Shown here: one piece after another, positions 24,064-37,600 of the stretch
Layout of the letters: the number at the start of each line of letters is the position of its first letter
Position numbering within the stretch: the stretch's first letter is position 1
Assembly (NCBI RefSeq): GCF_025698545.1
Contig: NC_068571.1
Location: 53,353,733-53,417,732, forward strand
Source: Gossypium raimondii
Lineage: Eukaryota > Streptophyta > Magnoliopsida > Malvales > Malvaceae
Length of the DNA: 64,000 nt
Direction: 5' to 3'
Notes under the pieces: model-generated
Seen by the model: the letters and a program-made list of their open reading frames with translations, nothing else
What the model was told of the DNA's origin: nothing
The model's database searches: none
Program-made: the position numbers and the translations under genes

Positions 24064-25150
24064 TTTCCCAATTATGAATGAAACCCCAAAAGATAAAATC
24101 AGGATAACCAATTCTCTTTAGCCCAAACTCTTGACACTCATTTGATGGTTCAATTGCTTAGGATATCACCTAAAACCAACAAGATGAAAGCTCGTGAGTT
24201 CCCACCTGACACTAAGTGATAGATATTAGGGGCATACAACAAGCATTGCTTAAAATTTTAAGATAGAAGTTGTACCAAATTTGTCAAGTAAAGGAATTGA
24301 AGGGATTAAGATGAAGTTGTTTCGGGAGGTAAGCGGAGCTTACATTTTTCTTTATTGGTTTGGTTTTAATTTAACCGATTTGAGAATGGAGATACAAACT
24401 AGATTTAGTTTCCCGTTTCGAAATGTTTGTCCATACCTTTAATTTTAAAAGAATAGAATGAAGAAATAAGACAAACCTTAATTTGGCAAAGGATAATGAA
24501 AAAAGCCTTGGAGTTGCAAGCACGCCCTAGAAATGCAATTACCCGGATCTAAGATTGTGTACGCTGAATCGGAGCACCTACACCAAAATATCCGTTCGCG
24601 AAACAGTCAAACCTCCAAAGCACCACCGATAACTGAGATTGAAATGCAGAAGCTGCAAAGAAGTGAATTTTAGGCTTAAAAAATAATAAATTTCTAGGGA
24701 TTAAATCATTCAACTTCCAAATGCAAAAAAGGTTTCCTACAGTTCTGTCCTTAGATCAACCGTACAGAAGGAAGCAGAACGAAAACGATTCAGCTACAGA
24801 TTTTCCACAAACCAAACACAAATTGAAATTCAAAATTTCTTTCCTTTATTTCCTTTTCAAGTTAAACATCAAATTGAATCAAAATATTCCATTTTGGTCA
24901 AAAAGTAATTATTAAAAGAATAACATGTTCCTTCGTAAATCTAACACAGATCAAATTAAAGGAAGCTTGGAAATAGAAGAAAAGAAAAGGTAAAACCTTG
25001 GGAAGACAGGGGATCAAGACAGCCGATTCAGATGGGAGAGATATAAGCGATACATACCTTTGCCTTGATAGAAGAGCTGAACACAGATAGGGATGAAAAT
25101 AACAACAAAGAAGATGAAGAGGAGGAAAGGAGCTCTCCCAGTCAGTCTAC
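24064..25150 (-). promoter_or_regulatory. 5' leader with intron(s) of the Raf-like kinase
   Basis: On the minus strand a good donor (AAG/GTATGTA) lies at 25058. Acceptor-like sites are at 24653 (TTTGCAG) and 24172 (GGTTTTAG), with a donor-like AAG/GTTTGT near 24472. One or two leader introns are therefore likely. The promoter would lie right of about 25150, in a pyrimidine/poly-T-rich stretch at 25260-25380. Confidence 0.4.
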
Positions 25151-26340
25151 GCTTCTCATTTACTTTCGAAGCCTCGTTTTAATTGTGACCTGACCCAGTA
25201 CTACTCGCCACTTCTCTCTCTACTTTTCCAATCGCTCTATCTACTGTACACGTGTCGGTAATTCTTTTCTTTGTTTTGCTTTTTCGAGGTCTTCCTCCTC
25301 CATCCTGTGATAGCGCGCGTGTCTTTCTTTCCCTTTGCTCTGCTTTTCTTTTCTTTTTTTTTCCCTTTTTTTTTTAATAAATTTTTTGTCTCGTTTTTAT
25401 TTATTTCTCCTCGATTAATTAATTCCTCGGTAGTGTTGGATTTGGACACACATCTTTTCTATTTTATTTCTAAGCCCTTTAGTTTTGTAGACTTCTTCAA
25501 ATTCATAATTTTGAATTTTAACTAATAATAAAAATGATTTAGGAGGATAATTCCATGGGAAAAATCTCAAATTTATGTATGAGTTTTAGTTTAATCTGTA
25601 ATTTTATATATAAAATTTTGATTTGATCTAGTTCTCACAAATTATTAACACAATTAATAATATAACATCATTTTATGTTTATATATTGTATAAATAGATA
25701 ATTATATTTATCTAATATAAAAATAAATTGATGTATTTATTTGATTAAAACAAAATTAAACTTTTATTCATACATTTAAACTGCAATCAAATTTTTATAT
25801 ATATAATTACATAAAAATTAAAATTTATGTACTAAAATACATATTAAATTAAAGTTAGTATATAATTTTGAGATTTGTCCCATTATATGAGGAATGAGGC
25901 CACAAATCGAGTGGCAGTGTTGTTCATTGGTATATATGTCACTCGTTCCCTTTCGTAATGATTTAAAAAAACTAGTTCATTATAGCTGCTCTCGATAACA
26001 TTGGTGAAATTAAACTAGGATATAATGTTGATACTACCAAATCTAGAGAATATTTGCTATATAATCATGCAATGCAATTGAGTATGTACGTGTGGTCGCT
26101 TCCCATAACTGTTACATATGGGAACAGCTAGCTTCCCATATATAATTTCCTTATACGTACAGATTGACTTTGGATTCAGTTGACTGTAGCAATTACATTT
26201 CATGCCACCAACAGTTCTCACAAAGAATAAAAATGGAACTTGCTATATTCTCACTAGAAGACACTTGCACCTTAACGAAAGTATCATTGTAATGTTATTA
26301 AAGACGGTTGTTATTAAATTAGTAGTCTCTATTTTTTGAA

Positions 26341-26672
26341 TTTACAAACCACATTGAAATACATTCGAGTTATACTTTAACTTGGTTTAAATTAGACTAT
26401 ACTAAAGAACCAATCATGTTACCAATACCTCACTCTAAACTGTTCTTTTCTTGTAAATACCCTTTTTCCAATATCAAAATGACAAGAATAAAGACACAAA
26501 ACTAGTTTACAAACCCCACATTGAAATACATTCAAGTCATACCCTATATTGGTCTAAATTAGACTTTCCTAAAAAGACAATCATATTATAGAGGCCTCAC
26601 TCCAAACCATTATTTTCCTTAACTACCCTTCTTCCAATATCAAAGTGGCAAGAATAAAAACATATAAACAAG
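26341..26672. repeat. Tandem repeat of about 166 bp, with related distant copy
   Basis: Two adjacent copies (26341-26505 and 26508-26672) share TACAAACC(CC)ACATTGAAATACATTC, TAAATTAGACT and a TTCCAATATCAAA(A/G)TG(A/G)CAAGAATAAA end. A third partial copy of that end is at about 29886-29925 (TTTTCCAAGATCAAAGGGACGAGAATAAAG). Confidence 0.7.
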
Positions 26673-26679
26673 AGACACA

Positions 26680-26830
26680 TACAACACGAAATCAACCATT
26701 GGCCATCACTATAAAACACCATCTTATGCCTCCATCCTAGTAGCTCTCTACACTATGTATCATGAACCACCATCATAGTGTACCACAACACCTTGTATAA
26801 CTTAATTGTTATAATAACTGATACTGATTA
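26680..26830. repeat. Dispersed direct repeat, copy 1 (partner at 29953-30090)
   Basis: The stretch beginning ATCAACCATTGGCCATCACT and ending CACCTTGTATAACTTAATTGTTATAA has a diverged direct copy at 29953-30090 (ATCAACCATTGGTCATCACT ... CACCTTGTGTAACTTAATTATCATAA). They could be the two ends of one 3.3-3.8 kb element, but no coding or terminal structure proves it. Confidence 0.65.
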
Positions 26831-27208
26831 TGAGAAACTAGATGAAAAGCTATGACTCAATTAACCCAAAACATCCTAGAAGTACAAGAAAACAAAACCA
26901 ACTATTAGCAAGGTGATCAATAATATCGAAACCAATATTAAAACCAGAATGAGTAGGAGATAACCAACATGGCCAGGAAGAGTATTACGAGTATAGCAAT
27001 ATTATCAGCCACAACTAAAGGTGTAATATCAGGTTATGTTGCTTACAACCAAAAAGAAGAATACCACCAACAACTTCAGGCAAAACAATCACCCATGTAT
27101 TATCAAATCTATCTGAATCAACTTGATATTATTAGAGGCAACCAATCATCACAGCATTAAGGGGCCAAGAACCCCACCATGCAAAATAATACTCCATGAC
27201 ACAATAAT

Positions 27209-27700
27209 TGTAACACCCTTTACCCAACCTCGATGTTTGGTCGAACAATGAGCATCACATTGATCATTGAATCAACATTGATCGTTTTATCTTTTAAACA
27301 ATTCACTTCCAAACCAAAGTTTTGATCATTCAAACAACAATTAAGGCATTCATAAAGCATTATAAACGAAAATCGGGTTCAAAACGAGTTTAAAAATGTT
27401 GTTTGGAGGCCTATCTAGGCAATCAACGACCCAAGTATCGATACTAAGGTTGTGGGTATCAATACTTGGTCCAATTTTTAAACAAATTAGGTTTGAAGTT
27501 TCAATATACTGATACATTAAGGGGTTGTATCAATAATTGGTCTAGAGTATCAATATTCGTGGCCATGTATTGATACTTGCCTCTCTCTTGCTTCACAATT
27601 TTAGCTACTGTTTGCAAAGGTACCAAAACCATGGGTCTGAATACCTATACTCAACTTAAGAGGTACCTATACTCAAGCTTGAAAAGAAAAAAATTAGGCC
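27209..27700 (-). repeat. LTR-like fragment with a cluster of GTATCGATAC-type motifs
   Basis: Starts TGTAACACCCTTTACCC, the reverse of the GGGTTAGGG(G/A)TGTTACA ends of the LTRs at 49545 and 62262, so it may be an LTR end on the minus strand. Inside, AGTATCGATACT (27433-27444) is a perfect 12 bp palindrome. Related TATCAATAC, GTATCAAT and TATTGATAC words recur up to about 27585. No other end was found. Confidence 0.45.
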
Positions 27701-29952
27701 AAAACAATACAGCTAAACATTTCTCAAAATAAAACAAAATGTACCAAATAAAAAACCCAAACCTTAACCAAGACATTTAGCATCCAAAATCACACTCAAA
27801 TAAAATCATGCTAGGTAGGCATCATACCTCGACTAAATTAAAACTCAAAACCATGGAACCTTATCAATTCAAATCCTTTATCAGATTTAGAAGCAAAATA
27901 CAAAAAATATACCATAAGTTCAGAAATAAGGCACACCACAGGGTCATAAACCACAAGTGCTAAAACTTAAACCAAAAGGTCCTAAGTACATCCAAAGCTA
28001 AAACCAAGAAAAAGTCTCTACAAAAAATGGAATTCATGAAGACTTTTAAGATTGATGATACTCAACCAACAAACTCCTTGAAAGCTTCACTTGTGATTTG
28101 GAACGCTCAAAGCTCAGTGATGATCAACTATTCTTTAAAAATACTATATACAATAACTAAATTATAAGCATACAATCGGCGTACAAAGCAATTCATGACA
28201 ATTTAAATCAACAAATTTAGTAAATGCAACAATAAATTCTTCACATCAAGTAGTCAAGAATAAAATTAACTTGTTAGCATTTTTTTACTCAAGCTTCTTT
28301 TTAATCATTTTCACATTTTAACACTTTTGTTTAATGGTTTCCCTAAATAACTAAATATGGAAAATTCGTGTAAACTTATCAATAAACAAATGACTACGTC
28401 ATGGGAATACTCCTGATGGAGACATCACAAAATGACTTTTTCTGAACCTCCTTATCTTCTTTTTGACATTATGACCCTTAAACTAAAAAAAAGGCCTATG
28501 TGGAAGCAGTATCATTAGTAGCGCCTCCAAGTTGGTTCGACGCAAAGACAGTCACAAGGGACAATGATAGAGAAATAAGCATAGTTGAAGGAGGAGTGTC
28601 AATAGCTAGTGTAGTAAGGGCATAAGGAACAGTGATCGAGAAATAAGCATAGTTGAAATAAGCATAGTAAAGGCATAAGGGGATGCAACAGTTAACGTAA
28701 CAACAACCATTAGAGTGGTTGTTAGAGTAGGAGTTGGCGTTGTCTTGGTTGACATGGCAGCAGTGTCAACCCCACCACCAGCATTTTGCCTTATTAGGGA
28801 TAGGGCGTCCTCTCTATCCAACTCTTGGAGAAAGTTATACCAGTCAAACCTGCTAGCTGCCGTATCTGCAAAAATTCACAAAGTTGTAAGTACATAGAAA
28901 ACAAAGCTCAATCAAGATCATACTGATTATAGTGTCACTACACACCAGAATCCTCAATCTTAAAAGATTATTTGACAACCAAAGGATCTACACTCTCCAC
29001 AATCATACAAGGCATTGATTTGGGGCTCGTATAATTGTCAATTTCCCGGTCTAAGTCATCATCTTCCTCATTGAAGAGAACATTAATAGAAACACCACTT
29101 AATGCTTGGCGAACCTCCTTATTTTGGGGAATGCCAATACCGGTGTTAGGTTGTGCATTGGGCGAGCCACCTTTTGCTTTTTAGAAACTTGGGGAGGTAA
29201 GATCAGCAACCTTATGCTTTTTGGAACTTGCGTAGATAAGGTTATAAGTTCATTTCATTTATTGGAAGCCTTCCTCTTGATGCAACCACAAATTGGGAGA
29301 ACTCAAAAAAATCCTTCAAGCCTCTTCAGCGTGCTTATTTTACCAATTTCATTTGTGGTTCTCAGTGGCCCACCCTTAGACTGTATAAATCGCACCTATA
29401 TATGTCCAACTTATCCCTAAAGTTATCAATGACAAATAGAGCCACACCATTTGGGCTCATTTTCTTTAGGCAATGCACCCAAATAAGATTTAACTTTAGC
29501 AGACTGGTGAGGGCAAAACAAGACCCTGTTTGTAATGATCATACTAACCCATAGTATTGCCATCTTCCAAGTTGGGAACCACGCTCAATTTCCGACCAAG
29601 TTCCTTCCACGGTGTTTGTCTTTACTCTCTTTAAACATGTCGTGGAGATTACACCTTCGCCTAAAAAATACAAGCCTCATTGCTCTAAAATTTCAGTTTC
29701 AAAGAAGCTCACTTTATAATTTTTTATTTATTTATGACGCGTCACATAAAGAGTATTGCCATAACACTATTAAAGAAAGCTGTCACATCAGATTCAATCT
29801 TATCTTTACCATAGTGACCAACCCCATAGCAGAATACATCTAAGTCATATCATGAGGTTAAAGTGAAGGCTTTACTCTCTTTAAATACCCCCTTTTCCAA
29901 GATCAAAGGGACGAGAATAAAGACACAGAAAAATGAGACACAGATAACACAA

Positions 29953-30090
29953 GATCAACCATTGGTCATCACTCTTAAACACCACCCTAAACTTCCATCC
30001 TTAATCGCTCTTTGCAGTATGTATGGTGAGAACCATCACCAAAATCTACCCAAACACCTTGTGTAACTTAATTATCATAACATAACTCAA
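29953..30090. repeat. Dispersed direct repeat, copy 2
   Basis: Partner of 26680-26830 in the same orientation. It is preceded by the same AAGAATAAAGACACA-type sequence that precedes copy 1. Confidence 0.65.
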
Positions 30091-30549
30091 TAACCATCTC
30101 CAAAAGAACTCAACTCTTGTTTAATTTTAAGGGACATAATTAACTTGGGGAATATAAAATGTTGGAGTTGGAATGTTGCAGGAGCAGTATTGAATGATAA
30201 AAGAATAAGGAGAGATTCCCGGGGAGAAGAAGCATATTTATATTTATTAGGGGAGGGAGAGTTCGAGCCTGAAACTGAATCGAATCTTGCATATATTATA
30301 ACAGACTTTAAATAAAGGTTCTAGATTTGAGAAGAGTGCACATGTATTCCCGACCTCTCTTGAGTATTTCCAGTCCGACCTTTGAAGCAAGTTGGGACTG
30401 CCTATCAAGTGAATGCATTAAACCCTATTGCAGATGCTGAGCATCATCAAATGAAAATCAAAATGATATATTTTGTGACCATCAATCTTTTACACACTTA
30501 TGTTATTGATGTTGATATATATGTAAAAACAAGCTGCAGATGGAAAAGA

Positions 30550-31291
30550 TGTGGGTATTTGCAAGTATCCATCAGTGGTTCTGGCCTCTGGGCTACCTAT
30601 TAGTTGCATTTCTGATACAAAGCAGAACGTGTTCCCATTTCTGTCCTCTTTCAAAGCACTAGTTTCTTGCTTTTCATCAACATTGCATGCATTGTAAGCA
30701 CTACTCTTCCTCTGGTTGTGATCCTGCTCCGCTTCTTACATTGCATGCATTGTAAGCACGCAACCATGAGAAACTTGTGCGATCCATTGTATTTGAAGGA
30801 TGTCATTTGGCCCAACCAAATTAGCCCGTTGCCTGGAGAGATTAAAAGCCCATCCCAAGAGCCTGATAAATATGGGAAGTGACCCAAGAAGATATGATTA
30901 TGTAATCTTAGAGTTCTAATTGTATAGAACTTCTAATTGTGTCTTAGAGTTCTAATTGTATACAGCTTTTAATTGTAGCCTTTGATGTACCTTGAGGCTT
31001 AACTATAAATAGAGACTTCTTTGCTCATTGTAATTCAAACTTTTCTCTCAAGTGTTCTTGCTTTTCTGTGGCTTTCGTTCATCTTTCAACGTTCGTTCTT
31101 ACTTCGTTCTTCTGCTGTTTTTCGTGGGTGCCTTGAGGGAATTCTATTGAATCCTTTATCATTGCAAGTTAGGCCAACTTAGGCGTTTTTGTTGTTGAAT
31201 CCTTTATCATTGCGAGTTAGGCTGACTTAGACGTTTTTAAGCAAATAAACTAGCCGCACGGATCGCGTGGGAAGACTCTAAGTTCGTGACA
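30550..31291 (+). mobile_element. Probable solo copia-like LTR upstream of PRMT5
   Basis: A 742 bp unit runs from TGTGGGTATTTG to AGTTCGTGACA, flanked by AAAGA (30545-30549) and AAAGG (31292-31296), a one-mismatch 5 bp target duplication. It has promoter-like order: repeated AGTTCTAATTGTAT words (30909-30962), a TATAAATA box at 31004-31011, then a pyrimidine-rich transcribed part. Two about-45 bp tandem repeats (GAATCCTTTATCATTGC...) lie at 31149-31238. CATTGCATGCATTGTAAGCA occurs twice (about 30681 and 30739). The right end and TATA part are convincing; the left boundary is less sure. Confidence 0.6.
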
Positions 31292-31419
31292 AAAGGAGAT
31301 GCTATTTATATACATGTAGATTTATTTTAATCTATATTTTATCTCAGGCTTTCGGCCCCGTAGATTCCAATTAATTCACCGAAATGCATATTGTACCATG
31401 TATAGGATGCTGGTTCTCA

Positions 31420-31435
31420 TGGGCTGCAAGGCCCA
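31420..31435. promoter_or_regulatory. Inverted pair of site II boxes upstream of PRMT5
   Basis: TGGGCTGCAAGGCCCA places a TGGGCT and a TGGGCC box head to head, about 235 bases before the PRMT5 ATG. Such boxes are bound by TCP factors in housekeeping promoters; binding here is inferred. Confidence 0.4.
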
Positions 31436-31668
31436 TCCACTAACAAGTTAGAACAAGTGTTAATGTATTCGAATTCATATTTTTTTGAACCTAAAAAAAG
31501 GCGTTGTGCTTAGTTCACACATAGCAAGGAAACCCTAGCAAAACCCTCCGGAGGAGTGTGTGCTCTGCTTCTATTTTCAATTTTCTTTGTAGTCTAAGTG
31601 TTTGTCTTTTCTCTCCATTTGTTATATTGCCATTTCCAAGTGGAAGAGGAGTAAAAGCGAGAGCGAAA

Positions 31669-34600
31669 ATGGGTCTAGGAGAAAGAGGAGGATGGGATAA
31701 AAGCGAGTCCAGGTACTGCGGAGTGGAGACTGAATTTGAGGATGACATGCCTCGCCTTTTGTCTTACAATCTCTCCTCTTCCGGCTTTGATTTTGTTGTC
31801 GCTCCTTTGGTTAGTTAATTGGTTAATGCCTTTGTTTTTTTCTTAGGAGTAGGCATTTACCCAACGACTCTCTTATGACTTTCCCCTTTTGCGTCTGTGT
31901 AATGGTTAGATGGATCCTACTTACAGACCAAGCTTGTTGGAAGCAGAGAATGGTAGCTCTCACGTTCTGCCATTTGCTGGGTCAGACTTAGTTTTGAGTC
32001 CTTCCCAGTGGAGTAGTCATGTTGTTGGTATGAACTTTTACTGGCATCCATTACAAATTTTTAATCATCTCATTTTCAGCATCATGTCACTTAATTTTAT
32101 TGTCTTTTCTTTTTCTGTTATTGTAAAGAGATTATGTATCTTAAAGATATTTATCCTTCAGCCCAGCGATCACTGTTACTCGAGTGAAAGTTTTTCCTTT
32201 AAAATGTTTTAGCTTCACTTCTTACAGTTGCTACTGATTGGATGTTTACGTCAATCTGAGTTTGTTAATGTCTAGAATTGATTTAAATGCCCTCAACAGC
32301 TTCCTGAAATTTTCCAGGAAAAATCAGCACGTGGATTGACTTAGATTCAGAGGATGAGATCTTTCGGATGGATTCTGAGACTACTTTGAAGCAAGAAATA
32401 GCATGGGCCTCTCATCTATCTCTGCAGGTGTATATACTTTTAATAAGCTGTTTTTACAGGGTTGTAAGGTTTTTCTTGTATAGAATTGCAGACAGCTTGG
32501 CCTTTTCCCCCCCTTGACGTTCAAGATTAGTCAAAGAGTAATTTGATGTTTTATTGTGAAATCAAATTTCAAATTCTGATGAATTGGGTTGACCTTATTA
32601 TATCTGAAGAAGGAACTATCCTGCATTAGCTTTCAATTCTAAATCATAATCCTACAGTTGTTTTTTTTACTTAAAAGTTAAGCTGCAGCTGGTATAAATT
32701 TCAATAAACCTTGAGAAACTCACCAAAATTTCACCAACTATGTGCCAACTTGAAAGATTTTTGTTTTTATTTTTATAAAACTCGAAGGCATGGATTATCC
32801 ACATTACACCAAAATCACCACTTATTGTAAGTTTTATTGGAAATGAAACATAACTAGCCTGAAAGTGGTTAGAATTGAATGATATACATGGAGCTTAGAA
32901 ATTTTACTTTATTTACTGATTACTCTGGTGGCCATTAATAATAAGTAAATGGCTCTGTTCCTGGTGCTATTGTTGGCAAAAATTGAATACTTTACTTGGA
33001 TCTTTTTAAAAATTTTGATTTATATATACTGCTGGCTCTGTGGGCTTTAATAGTAGGATAATTGGCTCTTTTTCTGTTGCTATCTTTTTGGCACTTACCT
33101 TTCTTCTTTATTAGTAATTTATTTTGGTGTTGTATAAATTGTTAGTAAGTCTAACGTTAAGTTGTTTTTAAATACAAGTTTGATCTTAATGTTCTATAAC
33201 AAAAAGCAGAAGTTAAATAAATTGTAAGATGTTTGTTGATGGTTGCCATATGCATGATGAAATGTCAAAGTTACTGTAGCTTTTGAAAGAATTTTTGCTT
33301 CTTTGATTGGTAGCATATAATTTTCCATTTTATTGTCTACTGTAGGCATGCCTTCTTCCTTCACCTAAGCGAGCTTCATGCGCTAATTATGCTAGATGTG
33401 TGAATCAGATTCTGCAGGGCCTAAGCAATATGCAGGTGCCTTTTTTTAATCTAGATTCATTGTCAGAATCAATGCAAATTTTTGTAACATGTTCTAACCA
33501 CTGTTTCCTCTTTTAATGTTTCCTCACTTAAGCTGTGGCTAAGGATTCCACTATTAAAAACTGATGAGGATTCAGTGGATGTAGATTCTGATGATCTGGT
33601 GAGTGAAGTCTCCACTCTTGGTGTGGGTATCTTACCCTTAATGATCTGTATCCAACTATGCTACTATTCTCCTTTTCCTATATTCTAACTTAGGCGTTAA
33701 AACATATATAATATATAAATATATATGAGAACGAAATTGTCAGTTCTGTTCTGTTGTCTACTTTATGCATATCTTCGAGGTCTGGATTTCTTGGAGTTCT
33801 TTTCAACTAAGTATGGTTATGAAGAAGTGAGTATAATATTTGTGCTTCAACTTGTTACCTTCCTTCCTCTCCCCCCCCCCTTTTTTGTACAGAGAGACTC
33901 TTGGGAACTCTGGAATTCATTTCGGCTAATCTGTGAACATCATAGTCAACTGTCACTTGCCCTTGATATTCTGTGAGTTTCTGTCATTAGTTTTTTTTTT
34001 AATTATTTGACCACACTTATGAAATAAAATGAAATGCAGTTCTAACAAAAAATGCGTATTCTCTAGGAGTACGCTACCTTCTGTGAACTCAATTGGACGG
34101 TGGTTTGGAGAGCCTGTCAGAGTAGCCATAGTACATACTGATGTAAGTATGTTCTGAGGGTTTATTTACTATTATTTTTGTTAAAAAAGCCAGGTCCGGC
34201 ATCCTGTAAGGGTAAAACTTGTCTTGAGTTTTTATTTAGTTTTAATGCAGATCACTCCTTGTTTACCTGGATTTCTAATGTACTACTTTTTGCCAGTCTT
34301 TCCTGACAAATGCACGAGGTTACCCATGCCTGTCAAAGAGCCATCAGAAGCTAATTACTGGGTTTTTTAACCATTCTGTACAGGTATTGAAACATTTGCA
34401 AATGTTTCTTTTTGTCATTTGATGATTTTTATTATTTTTCTCATGCCATTCAATGTGTTTTCAGCTTCAATATTTATGGTTTTTTTAAAATTTCACCTAT
34501 CATTGTCTTGACAGATGGTTCTTTCTGGAAAACCTTTACATAATATTCCTGCAGAAAGCACAGGTTCAGCTGCTAATCATATTGATAAAAATGTGAACAG

Positions 34601-37600
34601 TAAGTGCCTAGGTTCTTTCAATTTGCATTTCTTGCTGAGTAGTAGGTGAGTCTATTGTTGAAAAAGCTCACATTGCACCTTTCTGGATACAGATGTGGAA
34701 AGACATCCTCTCAGGTCATATTTGGATTATGTTGGTTATCTTTATCAAAGGATGGAACCGCTCTCGGAGCAAGAACGGATTGAGGTCTCTTTTTTTGTCT
34801 TTTTGACCAAGATAGATTTCTTCCCCCAAGTGTTATTCTTGTTCTAACTCATTCATTCTCATATGCCAGCTTGGCTATAGGGATTTTTTACAGGCTCCAT
34901 TGCAAGTGAGTTTTCTTCGTCTGTATTCTTTTCTGATTCATGAACTTTCCATTTTGTTTAGGGTTTAGGGTCTGCTGAGAGCTAAATGTGTTTGGCTGTT
35001 GACACAAAATATAAATGCTGAAGTATCGGACAGTCTGATGATATAGCATCACATTTCTGCTACTTCCTTGCCACTGTTATTATTATTTTTGTTATTGTTG
35101 TTGTTGTTTAAGTTAAAGGTTGGTTTATTCTGCTATTATGATGCAGCCTCTGATGGATAATCTGGAGGCTCAAACGTATGAAACTTTTGAGAAAGACTCG
35201 GTGAAATATATTCAGGTAGTGCAGTTTTGTGCCTATATATAATTTCTTTAGTGTCATTTTTTGTCCTTTCACCTCTTATATTATTGATTGGTGACAGTAG
35301 TTGTCATTATTTGTGTTATTTTATTTTATATTTTTCAATCTGAATGAATGTATGCTTATGTTTTACTAGTATCAAAGGGCAATCTGTAAAGCTTTACTGG
35401 ATAGGGTACCCGATGGGAAGGAATCAGCAATAACAACTGTAAGCTACCTGTTTATCATGTTTTTCTAGTTTGTCTGTTTTAGTTAACATCTGATGATCTT
35501 GTTTTTCATTGGTGTTTCACACATACAAGATTTTTCATTCTTGGTATTGATGTGTTTTCTTGTTGTGGGAAGGTATTAATGGTTGTTGGAGCAGGACGAG
35601 GACCTCTAGTGAGAGCAGCATTGCAGGTTTTTTTCTTATGTATTTTTCCAAATGGATGCACTTATTCCTGCAACTTCTGTTCTGATGTCTTTGTAATCTG
35701 TTTGTTGATCTGATAGGCAGCTGAGGAAACTGGACGCAAGCTTAAAGTTTATGCTGTAGAAAAAAACCCAAATGCTGTGGTCACACTTCATGTGAGTTGC
35801 AGATTCTAGTTATTATGTTTCAAATTGTGATATTTTTCAGTTGCTAAGATAATGCACTGTTAATTCCGCTAAAATAATCTGCTAGCACTGTATAAAGTAT
35901 TTGCATGTTAATGCATAGAGTTCTTTGGATGACGCTCCTTATTTGCTTTTCTTTTTTGGATTTTCAGCCCATGCTGATTTTAGTTAGAGTTACACTCCAC
36001 CCTTAACAAATTTTCTGTCTTCTTTTGATTCTTGTTTATTAAATTCAGGACTAGGAAGTTTATATGTAAAAAAAGGCCTTTATAGTGGCTTTGTTTAACT
36101 GAGAGGTAAATTGGAGAAATTGCTAATATTAATTTGTGCATCAATGTTTTACAATTAATGGGATTCAGTTAATTCTCCTATGATCTAGAAACTTAAATGT
36201 GTCTTCATTCTTTAGAAGTACTTTTTGCAAGTATTAGTCAAATATAGATCAGTATCTTCATTTGATTGTAGAATTTATGATTTGTAGGGATGAAATAGGT
36301 GTATAAGTTAAAGCCTTAAAATGCTTCAGTCATCATTGAGTCTCACCACCCCGCCTTGGTTTGTTAAATTTACCTCATGTAAAAATATCATTCATCTATA
36401 GCAAATTTTTTCATCTGTGAAAAAGTTAAAGGATTAGGGAAGTAAATCAACTTCATGTGCATTAGATATTGTATAAATTTCACCCTTTAGCTGGCAGAGT
36501 ATTCTGCTAGTAAAAGCTTTTAAATTAAAGTCTGTTATTGGTAGTTTGGTAACATCCAACCTGTCTTCTGATCATGGATGGTTTTCTTTGGAAGTCCCAA
36601 TTTAGAAATGAGGACTGTCATTTCTTGCCCAAGTTTGTTGAACATTCAATCAGTTTTTTATTTTAACATAATGTCATATTTGTTTAAACAGAGTCTGATT
36701 AAGCTGGAAGGGTGGGAAAATGTTGTTACCATAGTTTCTTGTGATATGCGTCTTTGGAATGCTCCTGAAAAAGCTGACATCCTGGTATGTGAGTATTTAC
36801 TAAATGTGTTTCGGTTTTCATTTTTTTATCTCGTATTCTTTTCTTTTGCACGTTCATATTCTTTGACTTAGCTATGTTTGTATCTAGGTCAGTGAATTGC
36901 TGGGATCTTTTGGCGATAATGAGCTCTCTCCTGAGTGCCTTGATGGAGCCCAACGGTTTTTGAAGCAAGATGGAATTTCAATACCCTCATCGTATGTAAA
37001 TGCTTTTTTTTTTTCCCTTTTTATCTTTTTAATGAGGCGGTGGATCATTTCAATTATGTTTCACTAGAGGATTCAGCCGAATTCTCTACTGATGATTCTG
37101 AACCCTAATCTGTGTGGATGTCCCAATAGATAGAATCTAAATTCGATGATCCAATTTACAACTATTTTGGCAATATCAGTAAGCATCAATGTAAATGACC
37201 TGAAATTTTCTGGGTTATGTATGGACACCCCTTGTGGGATCCTAAATGGGCAAGCTTAGGATATTTTGGTTATGGTTCTTCAGCTTTGGCTTTATGTTTT
37301 GATAATTTTTTCATTAGTTTTCCTTAAATGGTTATTGGACTTCTCATGATAAACGGACTAGCAATCTTATAAGCATTACTTGATGATGGATATTTATCAA
37401 AGATTTGTTATTGAGTTTTACTCTTCAGATCTGTTATATTAGGTAATACCAAAGAAAATAATGGTCTTAATTAAAACATTAAAATCTCAATCATTTGTTG
37501 AGAAAGAGTTTTCCGATTGGGTTACTGCCCTGTTGTGAATTACTGAATGGGAAAATTCTAATGTAAGTTGTAGATTTCCTAACCAAAGAGGTAATGCATT

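Larger units (their letters stand above)
25151..30549. other. Gene-poor intergenic region with worn repeats
   Basis: 5.4 kb with no convincing gene. It is AT-rich at 25500-25900. Repeats at 26341-26672, 26680-26830 with 29953-30090, and 27430-27660 are listed separately. A minus-strand open stretch at 29170-28950 (with NEEDDDLDREIDNY) and another at 28870-28700 (ELDREDALSLIRQNAGG) look like fragments of one decayed coding region, perhaps transposon-derived; I could not name the family. Confidence 0.5.

Noticed and set aside
24064-24111. Sixteen-residue upstream extension of the Raf-like kinase
   Set aside because: The codon at 24111 is TTG; the first in-frame ATG is at 24063 and matches the usual family N-terminus.
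26969-27160. 63-codon open frame in the intergenic region
   Set aside because: No recognisable domain, no splice or promoter context, and repeats on both sides.
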